This document shows positions 11,155 through 22,442 of a stretch of DNA of 64,000 bases, in pieces (position 1 is the first letter of the stretch; every line of letters begins with the position of its first letter). A model generated the notes under the pieces. That model saw only the letters and a program-made list of their open reading frames with translations. It had not been told where the DNA came from and did not search any database. A program made the position numbers and the translations under genes. Source of the stretch: Astropecten irregularis (taxonomy: Eukaryota > Echinodermata > Asteroidea > Paxillosida > Astropectinidae); contig OZ020260.1 of assembly GCA_963971285.1 (NCBI GenBank), positions 11,070,798 to 11,134,797 on the forward strand. The letters run 5' to 3'.

Positions 11155-11400
11155 TCTGACTCCCGAGAAAATAGCGAAAACCCGACTCAATTTTACTAAC
11201 ATAAAAGAAGGATTTTTTATCTTGTCATTATCAATTTCATTTTTTGGTTGTACTCTTTCTGGTTAAACTACAGCATTTCAGATGGAAATATTTTAAAAAT
11301 ATGTTTCTACCAGCACCATTTTCATATCCTAAAAGTTATACGTAAATTTGTGAACATTTTTGTTTTGATTTGTTACCAATGTTGTACATGGCCTATATAC
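11065..11400 (+). mobile_element. TTAA MITE, B/C-like
   Basis: It carries the B left-half motifs (AAACCTGTGAAAATCGGACA, AAATAGCGAAAACCCGACTC), a degraded TTTCTGG...CATTTCAGATGG module, and an end CCAATGTTGTACATGGCC that mirrors GTGTACAACGTTGG. Confidence 0.6.
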
Positions 11401-11800
11401 GACTGGAGTATAAGCTGTCAGTATGCTGAGCATGGCCAAACGTCAAGTTTGGTGCCAAGAATCTCATAAACTTCGGCCATGACGTCACGCACTTCCATTC
11501 CATGATGTTTTTGTTTTTCTCTATACAGGCCTTGCCCTTAGTCAGGCATGTGACGTTTTCTACTACGTCACACTAAAAGAAATACGTTGCCATGACGTCC
11601 CATCTCCGTCATAACTAACCTTACACCTCAGTGCCCATACACAATAAAATTAATTGCGTTAAACAAAACATTGAGACAAGTCAATGGAGCTTGGAAATAC
11701 TCAACGTATCTGTTAAATGAAGCGAGGTTAAGGAAAGCAAGTAAACAACAACACGCAGGCAGCCATGCACATCCCATCACCGGTCGTACAATTAATTGAG
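11401..11800. other. Unassigned spacer
   Basis: No gene recognised. CATGACGTCAC-type CRE-like sites occur near 11477-11490. Confidence 0.25.
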
Positions 11801-11801
11801 C

Positions 11802-11923
11802 TGGGATCGATTTCACCGCATGTGGACGTATTCACGAAGCATATACGATCGATCGTAACTCGCAATACGACTGCCCTACGATTGATAGTAAGTTACGATG
11901 AGTTTTAGGTGAAATCGACCCCA
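11802..11923. mobile_element. MITE family F
   Basis: Ends GGGATCGATTTCACC / GGTGAAATCGACCCC, with internal TACGATCGATCGTAACTCG and GATTGATAGTAAGTTACGA. Confidence 0.8.
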
Positions 11924-12594
11924 TCGGGAAAAAACAACTTTTGACGGTCGCAAACAGTGCACCAACCAGGACCAACCGCCTGACTGAAACTTTAAGTTCA
12001 GGCCCATTGCACACATTCTAACAAGCTATTCATTTCAGAGGAGCTGAGAAATCAAGTCTTTTACTCTAGACAAAAACAAATTGTCTCTAAAATGAAAGCA
12101 AACAAAAACAATGATTTTTAGAGACAGTTGAAGGACGATTGCCGACTGTTTATCACGATCCGAGGGACAGGGGCGGAAATCGCCATAATCCCCAACCGGC
12201 CATCTGCTTCCTTTTCCCCCGTACACAATTCTCCAAATCACGCCAACCGACGCACTTGCAGATTAATTATTGTTACCAAGATTTATACCCCACCCACAAC
12301 ATCCTCCTCCATTGTACCCTTCAGTTCCTGCTTAAAACATTTTTGACGTCTTCCTGCCCCTAGAGAGACGGAGAAATAAATCGGCTCAAATTCATCAATG
12401 GTTTGCTCGAATTCCCGTCCAATATTTTACTTTTCAATCAATTCATTTGCCTCTTTTAAATCCGGAAATCGTCTAGAAGGAGACAGTCACCCACCACGTA
12501 CGTAACAAAGGATTCAGATGATGTTCCATTCACAGGGCAGGAACTTGCAGTTCCGCCAAAAAAAACCCCGAATTCAATATCAGATTTTGAATTT
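11924..12594. other. Unassigned spacer
   Basis: No coding exon recognised. Confidence 0.25.
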
Positions 12595-12905
12595 TTAAAG
12601 GGATGGTATACAGAATTGGTAAGACAAAATACACTTCAAGATCACAGATTCACATAAAACGTACACAGTATAATGGTGATGAAAGGAGAAAACATCCCAT
12701 GAAATGTTTTTGTCTGAAATGCCATTTTTCGTTGAGAAACAAATGGAACTATTTTCCGATTGGAATAAATCGCTTCGAAGCGTTTCAGTATTATGAACGC
12801 ATAATATCGTTGAAATGTGTAAACGGGTTTTCACTATTTTCTCGTGGCCCAGAAGGCTGATTGACCTCAAACCTCTACATGTTTGTCAGTTAAGGTATGT
12901 GATGG
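12595..12905 (-). mobile_element. TTAA MITE, diverged B-like, right end unclear
   Basis: TTAA then AGGGATGGTATACAGAATTG. The interior has TTTTCACTATTTTCTCGTGG and TTGACCTCAAACC, as in type B. The right boundary is approximate. Confidence 0.5.
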
Positions 12906-13450
12906 ATTACGTAATGTGCTTTCACTATCAGCAACGGTTTTGTCGCAAAAACAGTTCTGTACCATTCCTCAAGTTAAGCAATGGCTTACGGCGAAATTTT
13001 CAAAACCTTCCGCCGACAGTTAATAGCGAAACGTAAATAATTATTTAAATGCCCCACCATTAAAAAGTCTGAACTGTTTTAAGAGCAATAGAAAAAGTAC
13101 ACTGAAAGTCAGGGTGGCTATTAATTATAACCAAAAATACACGACAAAAGACATTTTATGAGATTAGTTATCATATATGAAGCCATTAGATGACGAATAG
13201 TCCATTCAACAAGTATAGCCCATTACGAACCCTAATGAGCCTGTGTTAAATTAAAACAAGGTAAGTTAATATGCACAACGCACGGGTACAATTTGACCAT
13301 TCGGGACGAGGGTAATTCGGTATAATTACGCTCCATTACCAAGCTGTGCCCAATTCCCGTGAATTAAAAAGGAATCTTCAGGAACGAAGATAAGACGACG
13401 TAAAACAAGAAAAACAAATTTGACTGCAAGGACGACTTTTTACTTTTCAT
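12906..13450. other. Unassigned spacer
   Basis: AT-rich, no gene or terminal repeats recognised. Confidence 0.25.
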
Positions 13451-13471
13451 CTTGAAAATCATTGTGTTTGC

Positions 13472-13540
13472 AGGATCTTTCTCAAAAGCCTTTGAGAAAG
13501 ATCCTGCTAGGATCGAAACGCGCGTCAGGCCCTCCTAACT
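13472..13540. repeat. Recurring hairpin element with CCTGCTAGGATC
   Basis: AGGATCTTTCTCAAAAGCCTTTGAGAAAGATCCTG forms a hairpin (about 13472-13506); next come CTAGGATCGAAACG and GGCCCTCCTAACTCC. Related copies lie at 14237-14312 (inverted) and 60887-60960. Confidence 0.65.
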
Positions 13541-13631
13541 CCTACCATTTTGGGCTGATGAGCAGTTTGCAGCAGTTTATTACTTGTATTGAAATAATTG
13601 ACATAGTAAAGGCCCACCAATAGTCTGTCAA

Positions 13632-14002
13632 TTAAAGGTAATATCATACTTCGGTTTTTATTTTAAAAAAATCAAATTTATGGGCAAAAATATCATGACG
13701 GATAAAGTAACAGTCATCTGTGTCAATTTCAGTCTCATACGGTGCCCACTTTTTGAGAAAACAGTGAAAAACGGCCACAGTATTTCGTAAGTCTTTTCTC
13801 TTTTATTATTGATCTTTTAAAAGATCAAAAAGATTTTCGGTCGTTGTTTTACTAATTTCTGGATAAATACACCATTTCAGGCGGACACATTTAAACGGTA
13901 GGTTTCTACCACCACTTTTTCATTTTCATACCCTGTAAGTTATACGTCAATCTGGGAACATTTCTGTTTTGGTTTCTTACCAAAGTATGATACTACCTTT
14001 AA
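13632..14002 (+). mobile_element. TTAA MITE type A
   Basis: TTAAAGGTAATATCATACTT at the left and AAAGTATGATACTACCTTTAA at the right, with GATCTTTTAAAAGATC at the centre. Confidence 0.87.
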
Positions 14003-14235
14003 CGAGTAGACCATAAAGTCAAATGACTGCATTTTATTGAAGTCATTGAAAAATTATCAAAGGAAAATTGAATGGAGAGGGATTCGAACCCGCGCCATCA
14101 TGAATACCGTATTATGAATTATCTGGAATTACTCAGTCACGAATGGAGTGCGATTCGAACCTGTGCCATCAGGAATACCGTATTATGAATTTTCTTTTTA
14201 AATTATTCAGTCAAATAATTCAAATTTGGAGTTAG
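14003..14235 (-). mobile_element. Two tRNA-headed SINE tail/B-box fragments in tandem
   Basis: Minus-strand B boxes GGTTCGAATCCC (about 14085) and AGGTTCGAATCGC (about 14155) follow ATGGCGC and ATGGCAC. The first fragment (14003-14105) is the reverse complement of 26412-26513. Confidence 0.65.
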
Positions 14236-14236
14236 G

Positions 14237-14312
14237 AGGGCATGCATGACGCGTTTGGATCCTAGCAGGATCTTTCTCAAAGACTCGGATCTTTCTCAAG
14301 GGCCTTTGAGAA
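14237..14312. repeat. Recurring CCTAGCAGGATC hairpin element, inverted copy
   Basis: GTTAGGAGGGCATGCATGAC, then GGATCCTAGCAGGATC and a TTTCTCAA...TTTGAGAAAG hairpin. It is an inverted relative of 13472-13540. Confidence 0.6.
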
Positions 14313-14491
14313 AGAAAGAAAAATGTATGATATCATATTTTACTAAATGAGGAAAGTAGTGAAATGGTAAATATCAGTATGGACCTTCAATTAATACAAC
14401 TACGTTGTTCCCATCCTTGTTTTCGCTGATTTGTACTAGCAAGAGTGTATACGACTTCGCTGATTAGAATCAAAACAAGGCCGAAATTGCA

Positions 14492-14653
14492 CATAAAAGG
14501 GCGGGATTCGGGGCAGGAAAGTCAAACAACTCAACAGAGCATTGGTAAAGTGCATCAGACGACAGCACCTTTATCGTTGATTGAGCGGTCTCGTGTGTAT
14601 ATTCTTCGATCGCCTTTAAATTCAACTTGCGGCACGCCATTTTGCTGATTTAG
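14492..14653 (+). promoter_or_regulatory. Candidate TATA promoter and 5' exon with consensus donor
   Basis: CATAAAAGG (14492-14500) precedes a GC-rich stretch GGCGGGATTCGGGGCAG. A start about 30 bases on would give an exon to 14653, where GATTTAG is followed by GTGAGTA. It is non-repetitive between two MITE-rich blocks. It could be an alternative 5' exon for the gene at 31.2 kb or belong to another transcript; only the donor and TATA-like box can be seen. Confidence 0.25.
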
Positions 14654-14746
14654 GTGAGTATTACTGAATGTTTTGTCGTGTATATACTTCAGTGAGATAC
14701 ACAGCCATGCACTAGTGACCAAGTATTCATTCACAAAGTCATCAGA

Positions 14747-14803
14747 GGGCGATTTCACCAAACTCATCGTAACTTACTATCAATCGTAGGACTTGCCCCT
14801 ATA
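14747..14803. mobile_element. MITE family F fragment
   Basis: GGCGATTTCACCAAACTCATCG then TACTATCAATCGTAGGAC matches one end of F only. Confidence 0.6.
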
Positions 14804-14899
14804 CTTGCCCCCTATTGCAACCCGCTGAAAAGTTTCAGGCCCAAACGTGCAAAAGATCAATGTGTGTGAGGCAGCTCCACTGTTCGCTCCAGTGAACAC

Positions 14900-15134
14900 G
14901 GGCCAATTTTATAGAGCTGCTTAAGCATAAAAAAAAAATTGCTTAAACATGAAAAGTCTTCCTTGATCAAACAGGATTACCAACCAAATTTTCATGCGAT
15001 GTTTACAGCTTTTGACTTGTATTTGGCCATTGTTTGCTGAGCATAACATTCACAAGGAGTTTTGGCTGGCATACTGATTTTATTTGGTGCTTAAGCAAAT
15101 TTAGGTGCTTAAGCAGCTCTATGAAATTGGCCCC
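14900..15134. mobile_element. MITE family E
   Basis: Ends GGGCCAATTTTATAGAGCTG / AGCTCTATGAAATTGGCCCC, with internal GCTTAAGCA motifs in inverse orientation. Confidence 0.85.
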
Positions 15135-15700
15135 ATGTGATTTGCATAACACATGCAACACAATGGCAATCACCAGTACCCCACAGAGAGACAGTGAAAT
15201 CCAGTCATTGGAGGAAAACGTTGACGAAAAAATGATCCGTGGGTTTTTACCCAATCAAATCGACTCTTATATGAGTGGAAAGGGAATTTCTTCATCTTTT
15301 CAAAACCGCTACCCCCAGCGTGATCCGACCCTGGGCTCTCAAGATACGGACGGCAGCGTGTTTGTTGTTTCAAGTTTGTCAGCACAATCTTTCCTACTTG
15401 TCAATTATACAAAGTTGGTTGAAAATTCACTCGCCTAAACTTCTGTAAATGCATGAAAATAGATTTGATAAAGCAAGTGCTGATTGGTCTGAATGTTAAC
15501 ATTTCGGTATGAATGTTACTTGGCCAATGGACTTAACTGAAAAGTGAAAAGCGAATGGTTCATTGCATTATTTATGTGATGGGGTTAGCGGAATTAGTTG
15601 CCCATATAACAGTAAATATTAAGGCAGAATGTGTCCATCATAGCGCCACCAAGCTGTGACGCGCGTAACAGAATGAGCGCGGCGGCCGCAGTGTTTTGAT
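15135..15700. other. Unassigned spacer
   Basis: An open frame of moderate length crosses 15135-15438 on the plus strand but begins in MITE sequence and has no recognised domain. Confidence 0.25.
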
Positions 15701-16018
15701 TAATATCAAGACAGATACAGTAACAGTCATCTGTTACAATTTCAGTCCCATACGGTGCCAACTTTTTGAGAAAACAGTGAAAATCGGCCACAGTATTTCT
15801 TAAGTCTTTTCTCTTTTATTGTTGATCTTTTAAAAGATCAAAAAGATTTTCGGTCGTTGTTTTACAAATGTCTGCATGGATAAATACACCATTTCAGGCG
15901 GAAAAGTTTTAACGGTATAGGTTTCTACCACCACCATCTTTATACCCTGAAAGTTACACGTAAATCTGTGAACATTTCTGTTTTGGTTTCTTATACCAAA
16001 GTATGATACTACCTTTAA
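15701..16018 (+). mobile_element. TTAA MITE type A, left end missing
   Basis: It begins within ATATCAAGACAGATACAGTA and ends AAAGTATGATACTACCTTTAA. Confidence 0.8.
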
Positions 16019-16086
16019 GGGAGATCAAGTCCCAAAGTATCAAGTAAAATGTTAAACGTCCAATACGGGCGTTTCACAGAACGCCA

Positions 16087-16207
16087 CCATGAGTTTGCAA
16101 CGCGTTGGCCAATTTGTCGACAAACTGCGCGTCTTTCCATGTGCGCAGTTTGTCGACAAACTTAATTCCGCGCATTGTGATTGGCCAACGCGTTGCAAAC
16201 TCATGGA
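16087..16207. repeat. Foldback element, about 121 bp
   Basis: Arms CATGAGTTTGCAACGCGTTG / CAACGCGTTGCAAACTCATG enclose a second inverted pair around GTTTGTCGAC. No coding capacity. Confidence 0.85.
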
Positions 16208-16226
16208 CCTTATCGAAGATAGCGCA

Positions 16227-16272
16227 TGACCATAGAGCTATATTAAAAGTAATTTTAATTTAGCTCTATGCG
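16227..16272. repeat. Short inverted repeat around AGAGCTATATTAAAA
   Basis: CATAGAGCTA (about 16230) pairs with TAGCTCTATG (about 16262). Confidence 0.6.
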
Positions 16273-16616
16273 CATAACTGGCTGTGCACAAAGCACTCTG
16301 GGAAACACAGAGTTGCTAGGGCTGGCGATGAGTGCATACTACGTACGGACATGAGAATTCAACTATGAATAAGTACTCAACTTCACACCGCTGGAACTAG
16401 TGATTCCACAGTAATATTCAATGGACCGTTGTGCAGCATCGTTATGTATAACAACTCAAAGCAAGGCTTTCTTCTAGGAAAAAAAGACAACTTAAGTTAT
16501 ACGAGTGTACGCGTGTCGACGCGTGTGGTAAAACTTTAAAACTCAAAATTACCCATTGTCCTTTGCGCGCGCACGCGCAGCGCCGAAAAGGTCCCTGATT
16601 AGGTCCATGTTGGCAC

Positions 16617-16885
16617 AAAGCTGTGCCGTATGGGTGCATTTCCTGTGCTTATTATATAACCATGTCATTCCTTTATAAGCGACGGACGGGAATAATCATC
16701 CTTGTGAAGCCGTATTGAATACTTTAAAGTGGCCACAATAGGACGAAATGGCAAAAATAAAATACCTATAACAGTTACAAGCAAAGCTGTATCGTTATGG
16801 CTTCATTTCCCTTGTACATTATTTAACCACTGTCATTCCTTTATAAGCGACGGATGGGAATAAATCGTCCTTGCATTGCTGTATT
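16617..16885 (+). repeat. Diverged tandem duplication, about 175 bp
   Basis: CATTCCTTTATAAGCGACGG occurs at about 16664 and again at about 16836, with related flanks (AGCTGT..CGT.ATGG, CATTTCC). Confidence 0.7.
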
Positions 16886-17429
16886 GTAACTTAAGAGCAG
16901 ATCCACATGGAGATTGCAACTCATGCAATATTATACTATTAATAGCAATAATTACCTGCTCGAGCGGAATTGTTCGAAGCAGTACAGAACGCTAATAGAA
17001 CCCGGGGGATATTTAGGATAGGAGTCACCTTGTATTGAAGTATTCATGTTATATATTTATAGGGCTTTACATCCGGTATTAGACCTATAGGTCTAAAAAT
17101 ATATTAGTCATTTTGACTAACAAAAGTGTGTCCATACGGCTTACCTAAATTAGTCAAATTACATGATGATAATAATTAGTCAGGAATCTGACTATGTAAA
17201 GTAGTCATATGACCAGGATACGGTCATGTCTGATACGACTAACGTCCTAAGTTTATAATTAGTAATTGAAATTTTGACTAATTATAAACAGTATGAAGGA
17301 TGGTGCTACACGTGACCGAGAAGCATGCAGGCTCTGGCGCCCTTTGGCACAGCCAGCCACATCAACCCATTATGATCACGGAACACAGCCTAAGATCGAA
17401 AGTGTTTGGTTTTTATGGAGGGAGGAAAA
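16886..17429. other. Unassigned spacer with a cluster of TGACTA/TAGTCA hexamers
   Basis: At least eight TGACTA or TAGTCA occurrences lie between about 17105 and 17285. No gene recognised. Confidence 0.35.
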
Positions 17430-17575
17430 CCGGAGAAACCGGAGAAAAACCCTCGAAGCATAGGAGAGAACCAACGCACAACTCTATTCACATTTGACCC
17501 AAGCCGGGATCGAACCCGGGCCACATTGGTGAGAGGCGAGTTCCTAACGCATTTTGCCACCTATGCCCCCTATTT
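17430..17575 (-). mobile_element. Second tRNA-headed SINE type, copy 1
   Basis: The minus strand carries B-box GGTTCGATCCCGG and an A-box-like region, with the tail containing GGTTTTTCTCCGG. It resembles the copies at 40165 and 52385. Confidence 0.6.
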
Positions 17576-18516
17576 ACATTTGCCCACTTGGGTCTTATAA
17601 ACTAACGCTTGTTATTTGCATTTCGCTACTTATTCCCGACTAGAGTCCATACGTTTTGTAAATGGAAATAAGTGTGGAATGTTCAGATTCCGGGCACCAT
17701 TTTTCAATATTAAATTTGATATGTGGCTTTTCGTGGCTTATTTGGGTGTGGCCGCTTGGGTGAGGTCGCTTGGGTGTGGCCGCTAAAGCTTTAGTTTGCT
17801 TCAAGGACTCCATTGAAAGTAGTTGACAGATCTTGGCGAAATGTATTTGTTAAAATGATATATAATATACCCACATTCTGTGAGGCAACTTTATGTGATC
17901 AGTTATATACATGGCCTTGTCTATGTCCCGAGTTTTGAAGCCAGAGATAAACTAATTCAGCAACTCGGAGCAATTTCAATTCTGGGAATGGTCACGCGTG
18001 AGTCGATGGAGTGAATAAGTCCAGTTAGCGGACGGGCACGTAAACATCAGCGGGGCCCACGGCGTCTGCCTCCTCCCGTCAAACGCAGGGGAGTGCGGCG
18101 GGGAGCTAAGCGCGCGACGCCCGAGGTCAAGCGACCCACAAACTCCCCACAAACCGGGCCATCACGGAATCATTCAAGACTATTTCATTAGGCGTATTGA
18201 CTGACAAACGCACAATTATCTTCGATGTTTATACTGCGATATTTCGCCGCCTAGCAATGACAGAAAATGTTTCCACTCTTTTTCAGTTTTTTTCCTATAT
18301 CTTGTTTCAGTGCAATCGCTGGGTATGACTATCAATAAACATCATTCTGATTTCGAGAAGTGAATTGCTTTTTTAGCGGGCAAGCCGGCGCGGCTGAGCG
18401 CTGCAAAATGCATGAATGAACGGCTGTTGTAATCGCTAAGTGTAAGCTGAGCGGAGACACTTCATGGTTGCCCCCTAGTAAACCGGAGAACACAGCCGAC
18501 TCAGAGAGTGTGTAGC
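17576..18516. other. Unassigned DNA including a CpG-rich patch
   Basis: About 18000-18160 is strongly GC/CpG-rich relative to the window. No open frame of note; it may be regulatory. Confidence 0.3.
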
Positions 18517-18884
18517 TTAATGGTACTATCATACTGTGGTATAGGAAACCAATACAAACATGTTAACAGATTTACTTATAACTTTCAGGATATGAAGATG
18601 GTGCTGGTAGAAACATACCGTTACAATATTTCCGTCTGAAATGGTGTATTTATCCAGAAATTAGTCAAACAAAGACCGAAAACAGTTTTGATCTCCGGGT
18701 AAGATCAAAACCATTCTTTTTGTTTTATAGGAGAAAATTAGGTCGGGTTTTCGCAATTTTCTCATGACTCAGATGTCCGATTGAGGTCAAATTTTCACAA
18801 GTTTATCATTTCATGTACATGTTTGATCAGACAAGGTATGAGTGCTGTTCTGTGACCATTACCAATCATGTATTATAACTTTAA
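18517..18884 (-). mobile_element. TTAA MITE type B
   Basis: TTAA ends, with the shared module in reverse (GTATTTATCCAGAAATTAG) and the B half (TCAGATGTCCGATTGAGG). Confidence 0.8.
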
Positions 18885-18891
18885 GTATACA

Positions 18892-19132
18892 GGGGCCAAT
18901 TTTATAGAGATGCTTAACACAAAAAAATTGCTTAGCACAAAAATAGCTTGCCCAATGAAACAAACTACCATTGAGAATTCCATTTGATATTCAGCGAAAA
19001 ACAGCCGAAGAACAATTTTGCAAGTGATACACAACACATGGAAATTTGGTTGTTAATCCTGTTTTACTAAGACAGAAATGTACATTAACTTAGCGAATTG
19101 TTGTGCTAAGCAGGGCCGTGAAATTGGCCCCT
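18892..19132. mobile_element. MITE family E
   Basis: Ends GGGGCCAATTTTATAGAG / GTGAAATTGGCCCC, with interior AACAAACTACCATTGAGAAT. Confidence 0.85.
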
Positions 19133-19400
19133 GGCTAAACAGTCCGCTACATCCACACCCAGCGGCGTATATGATAACGCGCTTATGCAGGCACGAATGA
19201 GTTGACAGAAAAAAATAACCAGTGTCCAGTTACAGTAGCGAGGATCAGTACAAGGTTTCTCGCGTTCAAGTCCTTAATACGGGTTCAGTTCCACTCTTGA
19301 ACACGAAACTGGCGCTCCGAGCACACGGAAAATCCTCACTTGATATATTAAACTCGATCTGAAATTTATGAGACCCATAATATAGCAGGTTCCCTCTGTT

Positions 19401-19764
19401 TTAAAGGTATAATACATGATTGGTAAAGGTCATTGAACAGCACTCACACTTTGTCTGATCCAGCATGTACATGAAATAATAAACCTGTGAAAATTTGAGC
19501 TCAATCGGACATCTGAGTCTCGAGAAAATAGCGAAAACCCGACTACAATTTTGTTAAAAACATAGAATGGTTTTGATCTTACCCCGAGATCAAAACTGTT
19601 TTCGGTTCTTGTTTTACCAATTTCTGGATAAATACACAATTGCATGCGGAAATATTTTAAAGGTATGTTTCTACCAGCACCATCTTCATACTGTGAAAGT
19701 TATTTGTAAATCTGTGAAAATTTCTGTTTGGGTATGTTAACAATTCTGTATACTGAACCTTTAA
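19401..19764 (+). mobile_element. TTAA MITE type B
   Basis: TTAAAGGTATAATACATGAT at the left, with GATCTTACCCCGAGATC at the centre. Confidence 0.85.
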
Positions 19765-20282
19765 GAAAAAATAACAAGAATTTCGAATTAAGCTCACAAA
19801 AAGCATTGGATAAATTCGTTTGCACGTGCACGCAATATAAAGTGGTATTGATATAGATCAAATTTCAAAGGTTTACGGATAAAAAAGCACATATTTATTT
19901 ATAACGATGAATTGATATTTAGGCGCAAACTTTTGATCCATAAAGTTGAGGTATAGGCCTACGCATTCGAGATTTAGCCCGAGTATGTGGGATATGTTTC
20001 CAAGTTTATCGGTCGTACTTTTAAAACGAATAGGACTGTATATAAAGACAGTTCTCTTAGGAACTCTTAACGACTTAATTCATAAATTCACGTTTGCCTA
20101 AAGAATTAATTCCTGAACATCCGCACAGCTCTTCCGGCGGAAAAATGCTGTACGTCAAAAAGTAGCGGACGTTTTGTGCAAACAATGTTGGCATGGCAAC
20201 TCTAAAATATGACATTGTCCTGCAACGCCCACAGTCCTGCAGTTAAAACCCGTAGCTCGCACCAAAATGGGTTTTGAGAATG
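19765..20282. other. Unassigned spacer upstream of the candidate promoter
   Basis: No element or exon recognised. Confidence 0.25.
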
Positions 20283-20692
20283 TTACGTCAGAAATTAATT
20301 AAGCATTGGTTGTTGCCAATGGTGAGGTATAGTATAAGTGCGTGCCGTGCCACTGGTCCAACGTAATGGTTTCACCCACACTTCAGGGGGTATATTTGTA
20401 AGGGAGAACCCCATTCGCGCACAGTATTTGTCATTTGATCGTCTCTGTAACAACCATAACTCCCGGAGCTGAGTAAGATTAAGAGTATACGGAGCATCAG
20501 CCGAGCCGGGGCACAGTCACTGGAGAATTCAATCGCAGTTAAATAAAAGAGTAGCCAATACGCCGAGCAAGTGTGATAATTGTGGCATTATTAGAACGGA
20601 GCGCTATTGCACAAGGAGCAGACGACACACTGAGAGCGGGCGACGGCGTTTTCCCGCGCTTTTCATTCGGCTTAGTTTGCTTGGCAACCGAG
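20283..20692 (+). promoter_or_regulatory. Candidate promoter and 5' non-coding exon
   Basis: Unique, relatively CpG-containing DNA carries a CRE-like TTACGTCA (20283-20290), a CCAAT (20316-20320) and a TATA-like TATAGTATAAG (20328-20338). An exon could run from about 20360 to 20692, where ACCGAG is followed by the consensus donor GTGAGTTT. The next supported plus-strand acceptor is the one at 31177, so this may be a first exon of the peptide-precursor gene. The linkage is inferred, and the CCAAT box sits unusually close to the TATA-like box. Confidence 0.28.
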
Positions 20693-21146
20693 GTGAGTTT
20701 TGTCGGTTGGGGTCTTTCCTTTTGGTCGTTTTTCACTTGTCGTGATGGTAGGATGCACAATTATTGTATAGCTCGCTGGACTGCATTGTCCATGCTGGAT
20801 TTGTGAAATATACATTTCTAAAATCTCTTCCTTGTCAATGCAAAATCATCAGTTCCCGCTTGTGTTTGATGCGTTCGTGACATATGCTGACGAAAGACTA
20901 TCCAATGCAAAAAATAATATCTTTCCCTTTGGCGTTGATATCGAGATGTTGAATTGCTTTTACCATTATTCAATTGTGTGTACAACCTCACAAAAATATT
21001 TAATCATATCTTCTTGTTCATTGTCTCATTCGTAACTATTTTACATCAGTCAGTAATATACATATAGTATGAGTATCTTTTCTCCCAAAATAATGAAATC
21101 TCTGCGTTGGAGTATTTTGGTATAATCTTGTATTTCATATCCAGCT
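20693..21146. other. Unassigned spacer
   Basis: Begins at the donor of the candidate exon. No further feature seen. Confidence 0.2.
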
Positions 21147-21335
21147 GGGGCCAATTTCATACAGCTGCTTAAGCACAGAATTTGCTTAAGCATGGCAAGT
21201 CTTCGTAGATCAAACTTAAATTACCGACCAATTTTGATGTGATGTTTACTGCTTTTGACTTATTTTATTTGGCCAATGTTTGCTGAGCATAGCATTCACA
21301 AGGAGTTTTGGCTGACATGCTGATTCTATTTACCA
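21147..21335. mobile_element. MITE family E, right end lost
   Basis: GGGGCCAATTTCATACAGCT left end, running into a type A element at about 21339. Confidence 0.7.
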
Positions 21336-21338
21336 CGG

Positions 21339-21888
21339 TTATGGTGTTTAATTTGGTTTTTATCAAAGAAATACAGATTCATGGGCAAAAATATCAAGAC
21401 AGATACAGTAACAGTCATCTGTGAAAATTTCAGTCCCATACGGTGCCCACTTTTCGAGAAAACAGTGAAAAACGGCCACAGTATTTCTTAAGTCTTTTCT
21501 CTTTTATTTTTGATCTTTCCAAAGATCAAAAAGATTTTCGGTTGTTGTTTTACTAATTTCTGGATAAATACACCATTTCAGGCGGAAAAATTTTAACGGT
21601 ATGTTTCTACAACCACCATCTTCATACCCTGTAAGTTATACGTAAATCTGTGAACGTTTTTGTTTCTTACCAAAGTATGTCAAACAACGACCGAAAATCT
21701 TTTAAAAGATCAAAAAAAGAAAGAAAATACTTAAGAAATACTGTGGCCGTTTTTCACTGTTTTCTCAAAAAGTGGGCACCGTATGGGACTAAAATTTTCA
21801 CAGATGACTGTTACTATATCTTCCTTGATATTTTTGTCCATGAAACTGTATTTCTTTGACAAAAACCAAAGTATGATATTACCTTTAA
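21339..21888. mobile_element. Head-to-head pair of type A MITE pieces
   Basis: A forward type A copy runs to about 21680 (ending ACCAAAGTATG without CTTTAA) and is fused to the reverse half of another (from AACAACGACCGAAAATC) that ends AAAGTATGATATTACCTTTAA. Confidence 0.75.
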
Positions 21889-22442
21889 TGTAACTGTCGA
21901 AGCTTATACAAGCCACCGTATAACTCTCGGCTTGTAACGGAGCATGTTTACCTCCCAAGTCAACAACTTTGAATTGCAGATGATCTGAAAAGTACGCACG
22001 AAACGTCGAACGATAATCTTTCCGCAAACAATCCATTATTTAACCTTTCCACACATTGGTTACACTTTACTGGCATCGTACCAACTATCAAACATCTACT
22101 ATCATGAATAGTTCGTGCTCTTGGCGTTTTATCTGAAAAAAAGAAATACCGAGGCTGAAAAACAAGATAGTCGAAAGTTATGCTAAAGAACACTGCTAAC
22201 TGTAATCGTGTTGTTTTTCCATTTCATCTTAATGAAGAGCCTGACGATAATGCATGATCAGAATTTCATGACTATACAGCAAGGACGATAAAAAACAACA
22301 ACCGAAGAATCTGTTTACGGTTAATGGGGTGATTTGCATACCGTATCGGATTTGTGGGAGCTTATTGCGGAGCTTTGCGATCTCTCTCTCTCTCTGAAGA
22401 AGAGATTTTTCTCCGAAAATCCTGTTATCGAACACGACTATG

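Noticed and set aside
13472..13580. Hammerhead ribozyme (CTGATGAG at 13555 and CGAAAC at 13515)
   Set aside because: The motifs are in the wrong order and no supporting stems follow CTGATGAG within the required spacing.
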